14,232 bases of DNA from Verrucomicrobiia bacterium (lineage in GTDB: Bacteria > Verrucomicrobiota > Verrucomicrobiia > Opitutales > Opitutaceae): NCBI GenBank assembly GCA_030424825.1, contig JAUHWE010000040.1, forward strand, positions 1 through 14,232, read 5' to 3'. The translations under genes and the position numbers were made by a program. The notes under the pieces are model-generated. The model did no database searches. It had not been told where the DNA came from and was given only the letters and a program-made list of their open reading frames with translations. Below, in pieces: positions 1-5,715 of this stretch. The stretch's first letter is position 1. The number at the start of each line of letters is the position of its first letter.

Positions 1-427
1 CCACCGCAAAGCGGGAAACCTTCCACTGCTTCAGATCATCCAGGAAGCCGGAAAGCATGAGTCGCTCGGGGGCGACGTAGAGGATGGTGTACTCGCCGGC
101 GAACAGCTTGGCGTATCGCTTTCGTGCTTCCGTCTTGTTGAGGGAAGAATTCAGGAACGTGGCAGAAATCCCGTTCGCGTTGAGACCGTCGACTTGGTCT
201 TTCATCAAGGCGATGAGGGGAGAGATGACCACGGTTAGGCCCTCCTCAAGAATGGCCGGAAGCTGGTAGCAGAGTGACTTTCCGCCACCGGTGGGGAGGA
301 GAGCGAAAACGTCTTTCCCCTCGAGCGATTCCGAGATGATCTCCTCCTGCAAGGGGCGAAACGTATCGTGCCCGAAATAGCGTTTCAGGATCTTGCGAGC
401 GCGTTCCATTTGAGGCGAAGCCGACAT
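1..427 (-). CDS. recQ: RecQ-family ATP-dependent DNA helicase, N-terminal part (truncated by window edge)
   Basis: Reading the minus strand from ATG at 427 gives 142 residues with no stop before the window edge. Visible superfamily 2 RecQ motifs are motif 0 (FRPLQEEII, residues 23-31), Walker A motif I (LLPTGGGKS, 43-51), motif Ia (VVISPLIALMKDQV, 67-80) and YVAPERL (117-123). The DEAH box should follow just past the edge, since the last residues read SRFAV. RecQ unwinds DNA 3'-5' in recombination and replication-fork repair in the cytoplasm. The family is usually about 600 residues or more, so most of the helicase core and the RQC/HRDC region lie outside. An in-frame ATG at 409 (Met7) is an alternative start; neither has a clear Shine-Dalgarno. 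The gene is divergent from the thioredoxin-like gene. Confidence 0.93.
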   Translation of the reverse strand, partial: MSASPQMERARKILKRYFGHDTFRPLQEEIISESLEGKDVFALLPTGGGKSLCYQLPAILEEGLTVVISPLIALMKDQVDGLNANGISATFLNSSLNKTEARKRYAKLFAGEYTILYVAPERLMLSGFLDDLKQWKVSRFAV

Positions 428-609
428 GACTTTAATGTGTCGAATCAATTCTCGATAAGGAAGGCTGAATTGTTTTCGGACGGGAAATGTTTGCGGATTT
501 TGCGGTGCACAAGGCGTCTATTCTGTAGGGGCGTTGCTTGCGACGATCCGCGGAAGCTGTGTAATTTCCCCAATTCGGAATGAATGCGGTCGCTCAATTG
601 AGGGCGCTT

Positions 610-693
610 CGTAGGGCTAGCGCTATGCCGCATTGGAAAATGCCTGTTGAGCCGGATCGAGCAACGCGGCGCAGCGCAAGCGCTGGCCCTACG
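610..693. repeat. REP-like inverted repeat, family A copy 1
   Basis: The left arm begins CGTAGGGCTAGCGCTATGCC and the right arm ends GCGCAAGCGCTGGCCCTACG, so the arms are imperfect reverse complements about 84 bp apart end to end. It closely matches the elements at 1741-1830 and 1871-1947. The form (paired GC-rich arms, intergenic) is that of REP/REPIN elements. It sits in the 361-bp gap between recQ and the thioredoxin-like gene, in which I see no gene. Confidence 0.8.
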
Positions 694-707
694 AAGTCAA
701 CCACCTC

Positions 708-734
708 TGTAGCCGCGATCGTGGATCGTGGGAG
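708..734. repeat. Short repeat, family B copy 1
   Basis: The stretch TGTAGCCGCGATCGTGGATC (start of the unit) recurs with few changes at 1844-1872 as TGTAGCCGCGATCGCTGATC. It contains the internal inverted segment CGCGATC/GATCGTG. In both places it follows a family A element by 13-14 bp, so the two look like one composite module. Confidence 0.6.
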
Positions 735-788
735 CCCTTGGGCGAATCGGCTTGCATGCAAGGGGCGGTGTGGGTCGTATTTGGAACT

Positions 789-1727
789 ATGACAATTAAT
801 CTGCGTAGTTGCCTTGTTGCGGGGGCCTTAAGTTTACTGGTTCCAGCCTGGGCGCAGGATGCACACGATCATTATGATCATTCCGCCAAGGACCATTTGT
901 ACGAAGCAGCCCGGGATCCTGAGGTATCTTGGGAAGAGGCGTACGCACGAGCCGTGAAGGAAGGTGTGGCGAAGGCATTCATCATAGAAGCGCAGACTAT
1001 CAATTACCTTTCCACGGGCAATATGGCCGAGCTGTACAAGCACTTGGGCGAGTTGGAAGCCGTGTCCGGAGAGCTGGAATATGGAATGGACAAGGCATTT
1101 CACTCCGAGCGTCAGCTGGTCGGTCTTGTCGCTTCGATTCGAGCCATCCAGGCCTACGAAGCCACCGATATGCCTGAGTTTGAAACCCAGGCGGCCAAGT
1201 CGTTTATCAATGCGCCCGAATACACGCAGGCGTTCGGACTGATTCAGCTGATGACGGAGGTGCGGCAGAAGGAAGTTCAGGAAGCGGCCATGGCGGATTT
1301 GCGTATCCCGATGGATCTGGTCATCGCCAGCGCGGATGGGGAAGAAAAACCGTTGTCCCAATGGCTTTCCGGAAACAAGGCCATGCTGATCGATTTCTGG
1401 GCCAGTTGGTGTGGGCCCTGCATGCAATTGATGCCCGAGCTTCGCACGAAAGGCGAATCGCTGCCAAGTCAAGGCGTGGTCGTAGCGGGAATGAACACCG
1501 ATGCGGACGATCCCGTGGCCAAGGCGAAGAAGACCCGCGCCGAGCACAAGATGGACCTGATGCCATGGCTTTTAGAACCCGAGGACCGCCCGCTCAGCCA
1601 GTTGCTCATGATCAATTCGATTCCTCGCATGGTCCTCGTCGGCCCCGACGGCAAGGTGCTCTACAACGGCCACCCCATGGACCCGAGCTTGAAGACCGCT
1701 TTGGCAAAGCTGGATGTGAAGATTTAG
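789..1727 (+). CDS. Exported TlpA/ResA-like thioredoxin-fold protein
   Basis: The product is 312 residues. A Sec signal peptide covers about residues 1-23 (cleavage near AWA-Q-D). The mature N-terminus is histidine-rich (AHDHYDHSAKDH, 25-36). A helical region of unknown function spans about 40-170. A thioredoxin domain covers about 173-312, with the active site WCGPC at 207-211 and the expected cis-proline at P279 in SIPR. TlpA/ResA proteins act in the periplasm on disulfides, for example in cytochrome c maturation or redox defence; the target here is unknown. I chose ATG 789 because it opens directly into the signal peptide; an in-frame TTG at 738 would add 17 residues in front of it. Only a weak GGA lies upstream. 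The gene stands alone between two repeat-filled gaps. Confidence 0.88.
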   Translation: MTINLRSCLVAGALSLLVPAWAQDAHDHYDHSAKDHLYEAARDPEVSWEEAYARAVKEGVAKAFIIEAQTINYLSTGNMAELYKHLGELEAVSGELEYGMDKAFHSERQLVGLVASIRAIQAYEATDMPEFETQAAKSFINAPEYTQAFGLIQLMTEVRQKEVQEAAMADLRIPMDLVIASADGEEKPLSQWLSGNKAMLIDFWASWCGPCMQLMPELRTKGESLPSQGVVVAGMNTDADDPVAKAKKTRAEHKMDLMPWLLEPEDRPLSQLLMINSIPRMVLVGPDGKVLYNGHPMDPSLKTALAKLDVKI

Positions 1728-1740
1728 GGTATGAATCAAT

Positions 1741-1830
1741 CGTAGGGCTAGCGCTTGCGCTACGCCGCATTGGAAGAGGCGTGTTGAACGGGATCTAACC
1801 ACGCGGCACAGCGCAAGCGCTGGCCCTACG
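1741..1830. repeat. REP-like inverted repeat, family A copy 2
   Basis: The left arm starts CGTAGGGCTAGCGCTTGCGC and the right arm ends GCGCAAGCGCTGGCCCTACG. This is the best preserved copy, with arms about 28 bp long. It starts 13 bp after the thioredoxin-like gene stop and could form a hairpin in the transcript. Confidence 0.82.
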
Positions 1831-1843
1831 GATTTTGGAAACC

Positions 1844-1872
1844 TGTAGCCGCGATCGCTGATCGCGGGCGGC
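1844..1872. repeat. Short repeat, family B copy 2
   Basis: It begins TGTAGCCGCGATCGCTGATC and continues CGCGGGCGGC; CGCGATC and GATCGCG form an internal inverted pair. It lies 13 bp after family A copy 2, the same order and nearly the same spacing as at 610-734. Confidence 0.6.
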
Positions 1873-1947
1873 TTGGCCCTATGCCGCAGTGCAGGAGTAA
1901 GGGTTTCTGATCTGACTACGCGGCATAGCGCGAGCGCTAGCCCTACG
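1871..1947. repeat. REP-like inverted repeat, family A copy 3 (left arm degenerate)
   Basis: The right arm is intact (GCGCGAGCGCTAGCCCTACG at its end). The left arm is reduced to GGCCCTATGCCGC. Together with copies A2 and B2 it fills the 323-bp gap between the thioredoxin-like gene and dus. I see no gene in that gap. Confidence 0.7.
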
Positions 1948-2050
1948 ATTTGAATTGGATCGTTCGTAAATCCGCTGAAAAGGCTTTTCTTAAGGAAATA
2001 TTTCCGTTCGTGTTCCTCGTTGTCCGTTTGAGGCGGCGAGTCGTTCGAAA

Positions 2051-3145
2051 ATGAAACTGGGGAACCTAGAGCTTGAATCCAATTTGTTTCTCTCGCCTTT
2101 GGCGGGGTACACAAATCTCCCGTTTCGCCTGACGGTGAAATCGCTGGGTGGATTGGGATTGGTGACGACTGACTTGGTCAATGCCCGTTCCCTGTTGGAA
2201 AAGCGCCCGGTGGCATTCAAAATGATCGCTACGGATCCTCGGGAGCAGCCGATGTCGGTGCAGCTCTTTGGTGGGGTTCCCGAAGAAATGCGGGACGCGG
2301 CTTTGATCGTGCAGGAGCGCGGCGCCCAGTCGGTGGACATCAACATGGGATGTCCCGTCAAGAAGGTTACGAAAACCGGGAGCGGATCCTCCATGATGAA
2401 GGACCTCGCCGCGACGCAGCGACTGGTAAAAGGAATGGTGGATGCGCTCGATATTCCAGTGACAGCGAAGATGCGTCTCGGTTGGGATGACGACAATATC
2501 ACCGCACCGGATCTGGCCGTGGCCTTGGAAGACGTCGGCGTATCCGCGATTTTTGTACATGGCCGCACGCGGGCTCAAGGGTTTTCAGGAAATGTTAATT
2601 TGGATGGAATTCGAAAAGTCAAAGAGGCGGTAGCACGGGTTCCCGTAATTGGTAATGGCGATGTGACCACTCCGGAATCGGCCCGCGTTATGTTGGATCA
2701 GTCCGGCTGTGACGGGGTTAGCATGGGGCGAGGAGCGTTCTACAATCCGTGGATCTTTAAACAGACCGAGCATTTGCTCCGCACCGGCGAGATGCTGCCA
2801 GAGGCGACGTTCGAACAGCGCGTAGAGCTCATGCGGATACATCTGCAGCGAATGATCGAGTTCTATGGAGAAGATCGCGGTTGCGTACAGTTTCGCAAAG
2901 TCGCTCCCTGGTACGCCAAGCGTTTCGGGCCGTCGAAATATTTCAAAGACCGAGTGGTACGATTCTCCAGTATGGAGGAATTTGAGACCATTCTCGCGAA
3001 GTACATAGAATGGCGAGCCAGGTTCTGCGACGATACCGGGGAATTACAGGAACGATACCGTCCCCCCGAACAGTATTCATCCATTACGGACAAAGCGCCC
3101 GTGGAGCAAATCAAAGTCCCGAAAGGACCGGTCTCCAATTGGTAG
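2051..3145 (+). CDS. dus: tRNA-dihydrouridine synthase, DusB-like
   Basis: The 364-residue product is an FMN-dependent enzyme that reduces specific uridines in the tRNA D-loop, using NADPH, in the cytoplasm. Family signatures in order: SPLAGYTNLPFR (15-26), MSVQLFGG (68-75), VDINMGCPVKKV (95-106) with the catalytic Cys at 101, TAKMRLGW (138-145), VHGRTR (169-174), IGNGDV (200-205) and the phosphate-binding GRGAFYNPW (227-235). K140, H170 and the GNGD turn are the usual flavin and substrate contacts. Length is near the family norm of about 320-350, with a proline-rich C-terminal tail after about residue 330. I chose ATG 2051 because the conserved N-terminus begins within 15 residues. It appears monocistronic. 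Subclass (B rather than A or C) is by general similarity only. Confidence 0.93.
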   Translation: MKLGNLELESNLFLSPLAGYTNLPFRLTVKSLGGLGLVTTDLVNARSLLEKRPVAFKMIATDPREQPMSVQLFGGVPEEMRDAALIVQERGAQSVDINMGCPVKKVTKTGSGSSMMKDLAATQRLVKGMVDALDIPVTAKMRLGWDDDNITAPDLAVALEDVGVSAIFVHGRTRAQGFSGNVNLDGIRKVKEAVARVPVIGNGDVTTPESARVMLDQSGCDGVSMGRGAFYNPWIFKQTEHLLRTGEMLPEATFEQRVELMRIHLQRMIEFYGEDRGCVQFRKVAPWYAKRFGPSKYFKDRVVRFSSMEEFETILAKYIEWRARFCDDTGELQERYRPPEQYSSITDKAPVEQIKVPKGPVSNW

Positions 3146-3356
3146 GGAGAGGGATCCACTGCGGACCACATTGAAACCACCGATGGCGAGCTAAATTAAG
3201 TAGCTCAGTGCTTTAGCCTGAGTAAAAAGCAATCACCGCCGCAGCGTACTGCAATAGAGGGCCGATTCAACGCGGTCTACCGAATCACTTGGGTTCGAAG
3301 TATTGTTCAGCAGAATTATAGATCATGCCATGACAAGATTGACGCACACCAGCCAC

Positions 3357-3518
3357 TCGACCCTTTTTCCGGTGATACCTCCCGAGCTTCGACCCTTTTT
3401 CCGGTGATACCTCCTGAACTCCGACCCTTTTATGGGTAATACCCCCCGAACGCTTGACCATTTACCCCCAATACCTCCTAATCGAAGGTACAAAACACCC
3501 CAATACCCCCCGAAGCCT
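3357..3518. repeat. Five-unit degenerate tandem repeat, 32-33 bp period
   Basis: Units are at 3357-3388, 3389-3420, 3421-3453, 3454-3485 and 3486-3518. The first two differ at 2 of 32 positions and begin TCGACCCTTTTTCCGGTGAT followed by ACCTCC. Later units keep only a core like AATACCYCCYGA. An inverted copy of the core (AGGAGGTATT) follows at 3520-3529. The array sits in the 405-bp gene-free gap after dus; positions 3146-3356 show nothing else I can name. Confidence 0.75.
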
Positions 3519-3543
3519 TGAGGAGGTATTAAGACTGTTCAGC
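3452..3543 (+). other. Possible attC-like site preceding the first cassette
   Basis: A candidate R'' box GCTTGAC (3452-3458) is followed by the arm AATACCTCCT (3470-3479). Its exact complement AGGAGGTATT is at 3520-3529, and an R' box GTTCAGC is at 3537-3543. R'' matches the complement of R' at 5 of 7 positions. The 5' arm is also part of the tandem repeat, so the pairing may come from the repeat rather than from a true recombination site. The 3' boundary at GTTCAGC is better supported, by its exact match to the box at 3899. Confidence 0.4.
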
Positions 3544-3550
3544 AAAACAA

Positions 3551-3880
3551 ATGATCTCCCTTATCGTGGCGTTCCTAACAACAATCTCAAACCTTTGGTG
3601 GCGGACCTATCAGCATGCTAAAAGAATAGAGAAAACCCGAGACGCATACAAAAAAGAAGGGAAAACATTCCCGTTCGAACTCATGTCGGACGTACAAAAT
3701 GAGATGCTTTTCCACAGGGATAGATTTCTCGAATCAGAAGAAAATGAAATCCTAAAAATGGAAAGAATCGAGCTACTTAAAGATTATAAAAAAGCGAATC
3801 TAAACCCACTAAAACGAGGAGCGATAGCTTTTGGGATTTGCATTCCGATTGAGATTGCTGGATGGATATTGATCTCCTAA
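3551..3880 (+). CDS. Small membrane-associated protein of unknown function (putative cassette gene 1)
   Basis: The 109-residue product is not one I recognise. Residues 1-16 (MISLIVAFLTTISNLW) and about 91-108 (AIAFGICIPIEIAGWILI) are hydrophobic and could be membrane segments. Between them lies a charged, mostly helical stretch rich in K and E (about 20-85), which could lie in the cytoplasm or pair as a coiled coil. Codons are A/T-richer than in the surrounding genes, which suggests transfer. The start lies 14 bp after a putative integron R' box at 3537, and the stop is 19 bp before an attC-like palindrome. This is the compact layout of a gene cassette. There is no usable Shine-Dalgarno; the AGGAGG at 3520 is too far away. 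Function unknown. Confidence 0.65.
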   Translation: MISLIVAFLTTISNLWWRTYQHAKRIEKTRDAYKKEGKTFPFELMSDVQNEMLFHRDRFLESEENEILKMERIELLKDYKKANLNPLKRGAIAFGICIPIEIAGWILIS

Positions 3881-3898
3881 AATAAAGGAATGAAGAGA

Positions 3899-4027
3899 GC
3901 TGAACAAGACGATGGAGAGGAATTCGAGACAGGCGCGCCGACTTCCGTATTTACGATTACCCTACTCAACCTCAACCCCTTCGATTTGAGATTCTAGAGT
4001 CTCGAATCCCTCATCTCGACGTTACAT
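3899..4027 (+). other. attC-like recombination site closing cassette 1
   Basis: A 129-bp imperfect palindrome. The R'' box GCTGAAC (3899-3905) is the exact reverse complement of GTTCAGC at 3537-3543, the start of the same cassette, as expected when the cassette is circularised. The inner arms GAGGAATTCGAGAC and GTCTCGAATCCCTC pair at 13 of 14 positions. The outer arms pair with small bulges, resembling extrahelical bases of attC sites. The 3' side ends TCTCGAC followed by GTTACAT (4021-4027), a near match to the R' consensus GTTRRRY. Size and design fit the attC range; identity is inferred from structure, not from a database match. Confidence 0.65.
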
Positions 4028-4523
4028 GAAGAAAATAGAACAGCTAGATGAATCAGAATGGGATGAGATTGCCGATCCCGAGCCAATAGCTGTACTTCCC
4101 TTATCTCCCGAGGATCTCTCAAGAACCCACGGCATCGAATTTGTTGAATTTGACGATGATGGGATGGGATTATGCCAAAGGACTGGTATAAAGATAGATG
4201 GGACGATTTTTGCTCTGTTCACCCATCCGCAGAGATTTAAGGACAAGGCTTGGCTAACAGTCGAAACCAGGAGTTTCGAGAAGGATTCAGAAAAGGCTCT
4301 ATCCGTGCTTCTTGAAGCATTAATGATTCAGAGGGATAAGCTTCTGTGGGAGAGAGAAGACTTGGGTCCCGCAAAATGGGTAGTCAATAGAATCGATGAC
4401 AATGGCAATGAGTTCGAAATGTACCGTTTTCAGAATGAGCATTCAGCTAATTGGATCCGAATGAAGTATGAAAAACGTGGGCACAAACAGACCTACTTTG
4501 TGAAGAAAGTTGATGATAGGTAA
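4026..4523 (+). CDS. Hypothetical protein (putative cassette gene 2)
   Basis: The 165-residue soluble acidic protein is not one I recognise. It has no signal peptide or membrane segment. The N-terminal 35 residues are rich in D, E and P (DESEWDEIADPEP), followed by an apparent alpha/beta region with alternating strands such as IEFVEFDDD and TGIKIDGTIFALF. A helix spans about residues 86-112 (EKDSEKALSVLLEALMIQRD and onward). The C-terminus is basic (MKYEKRGHKQTYFVKKVDDR). The ATG overlaps the putative R' box GTTACAT, and the stop codon TAA lies inside the next R'' box (4518-4524), so the ORF nearly fills the cassette. Low-GC codon use sets it apart from the flanking core genes. Function unknown. 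Confidence 0.7.
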   Translation: MKKIEQLDESEWDEIADPEPIAVLPLSPEDLSRTHGIEFVEFDDDGMGLCQRTGIKIDGTIFALFTHPQRFKDKAWLTVETRSFEKDSEKALSVLLEALMIQRDKLLWEREDLGPAKWVVNRIDDNGNEFEMYRFQNEHSANWIRMKYEKRGHKQTYFVKKVDDR

Positions 4524-4577
4524 CAAGGTGCGTGAGGCAACGGCCTACGGCCGCCGCGTCTGAGCTTGGCGTCCGAA
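4518..4577 (+). other. attC-like site closing cassette 2 (degenerate 3' end)
   Basis: The R'' candidate AGGTAAC (4518-4524) matches the complement of the cassette's own start GTTACAT (ATGTAAC) at 6 of 7 positions. The central hairpin CGGCC-TAC-GGCCG lies at 4541-4553, and GAGGCAACGGCC pairs at 9 of 12 with GGCCGCCGCGTC. The 60-bp size resembles short attC sites. The R' side reads GTCCGAA (4571-4577) rather than GTTRRRY, so the outer end has decayed or joins non-cassette DNA at the array end. The 110 bp beyond hold no gene I can support. Confidence 0.5.
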
Positions 4578-4699
4578 GAAGAATGAAATGCTAGTACACG
4601 GCTCTAGCCATCATGGCTCTCTCTTCAATTGTTGGAGCGAGATTAGGGAAGACGGGTCACAACATGACAGGTGAGATATCCGGTAGTTGCCACGCGTGG

Positions 4700-5500
4700 C
4701 TACTGGGCTGACCAGCCGCCATCAACGAGCCAAGTAGCGCCCACCACGAAAGAGGCTTCTTCGGAAGCGAGAAAGGCGATCACATTAGCGATCTCGCTCG
4801 GTTGACCGAGTCGGCGTATGGGGTGCATTTCTTTCAAGGTTTCATGAACTTCTGGAACGCCCGTCGCTTTTTCGGTGAGGCCTGAATACACAAATCCGGG
4901 ACAGACGGCATTGACCCGAATGCCTTCGCGAATGAGTCGCACGCCCATGTCGCGGGTCAATTGAGCCACCGCGCCTTTGCTGGAGGGGTAGGGACTGAAA
5001 CCATCCGAAAACGGGAGCTCGTTCGGGTATCCCAAAGAACTCATAATGGATCCAAGATTAACGATGACTCCTGCACCTTTGACGCGCATCGCGTCTACCG
5101 CCGCATGGCACATCAGCATGGTTCCCTTTACGTTCACCTCCATCACTCGATCCCAGCATTCCTCAAAATCGGATTCTGGGGGCAGGTTGCGAGAGATGAT
5201 CCCCGCCGAATTTACGAGTATATCGATCTGGCCGAACTTTTGGACCGTCCGATTGACAATGCGCTCCGCATCTTCGCGTTGGCTGACGTCCACAATCGAT
5301 GTTTCGCATTCCGGTAATGCGGACTTCAGTTCCTCAAGCGCCTTTTGACTGATGTCGCACGCAACTACCTGAGATCCCTCTTTCAAGAATCGCTCGACTG
5401 TTGCCCGACCGATCCCCGATCCCGCTCCGGTAATGACTGCCACTTTGCCCTTTAATTTCACTACCGGAGTCTCGGTGCCGCCGCTATGAGGGTCAAACAC
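4700..5500 (-). CDS. Short-chain dehydrogenase/reductase (classical SDR, FabG-like)
   Basis: The product is 266 residues, a Rossmann-fold NAD(P)-dependent oxidoreductase of the cytoplasm. It shows the cofactor motif TGAGSGIG (24-31), D49 at the end of beta-2 (suggests NAD(H) preference), NSAG (97-100), a catalytic serine in GSIMSS (150-155), YPSSK (Y171, K175) and the PG turn (201-202). The Ser-to-Tyr spacing carries an extra loop (LGYPNELPFSDGFSP). The longest frame starts at GTG 5500; an in-frame GTG at 5461 would give a protein starting MKLKGKVAVITG, typical of the family and perhaps the true start. Neither has a strong Shine-Dalgarno. It is divergent from the amidohydrolase operon, so it may process the same or a related substrate; the actual substrate (sugar acid, hydroxy acid or 3-oxoacyl) cannot be told. 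Confidence 0.9.
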   Translation of the reverse strand: MFDPHSGGTETPVVKLKGKVAVITGAGSGIGRATVERFLKEGSQVVACDISQKALEELKSALPECETSIVDVSQREDAERIVNRTVQKFGQIDILVNSAGIISRNLPPESDFEECWDRVMEVNVKGTMLMCHAAVDAMRVKGAGVIVNLGSIMSSLGYPNELPFSDGFSPYPSSKGAVAQLTRDMGVRLIREGIRVNAVCPGFVYSGLTEKATGVPEVHETLKEMHPIRRLGQPSEIANVIAFLASEEASFVVGATWLVDGGWSAQ

Positions 5501-5715
5501 TGAATCAGCTGGATAGGCAATTCCGATGTATTCTTTTGCTGAAGACGTTGCCTCTGTTGATACTCGGATCTAATGGACTGCGGCGTACCGAGGCGAGGAC
5601 CGAGGAAGGGGCAGACTTCCGCGAGTGAAGCCTTGCAAAACTCTCTCAGAACGGAAAGTATACCAAGGTTTTCTTGTCCTGCAATCATGTCGCTAGATTC
5701 TGTTCCCCAACGCTG
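5501..5715. promoter_or_regulatory. Divergent intergenic region of the SDR gene and amidohydrolase operon
   Basis: These 215 bp separate two divergent transcription units, so both promoters should lie here. I see no operator palindrome or -35/-10 pair with good spacing that I could defend, and no gene. Confidence 0.35.

Noticed and set aside
834..1547. Long minus-strand ORF of 237 codons opposite the thioredoxin-like gene
   Set aside because: It mirrors the coding frame of a gene with a clear signal peptide and WCGPC motif; its own translation shows no family feature.
1572..2114. Minus-strand ORF of 180 codons spanning the repeat gap upstream of dus
   Set aside because: It runs across three REP-like elements and into coding regions on both sides; its repeated LALCRVVRS strings are translated palindromes.
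3195..3300. tRNA-like strings TAGCTCAGT (3202) and GGTTCGAA (3292)
   Set aside because: They are about 90 bases apart, roughly twice the D-arm to T-loop distance of a tRNA, and no acceptor or anticodon stem can be drawn.
3357..3518. CRISPR array
   Set aside because: Units are contiguous with no unique spacers, degrade steadily, and no cas gene is near.
3520..3526. AGGAGGT as Shine-Dalgarno for the gene at 3551
   Set aside because: It lies 24 bases before the ATG, too far for normal initiation; it is better explained as the inverted arm of the repeat/attC-like structure.
4689..4700. Palindrome GCCACGCGTGGC as terminator of the SDR gene
   Set aside because: No T-tract follows on the minus strand, the stem is short, and it touches the stop codon; not enough to call a terminator.
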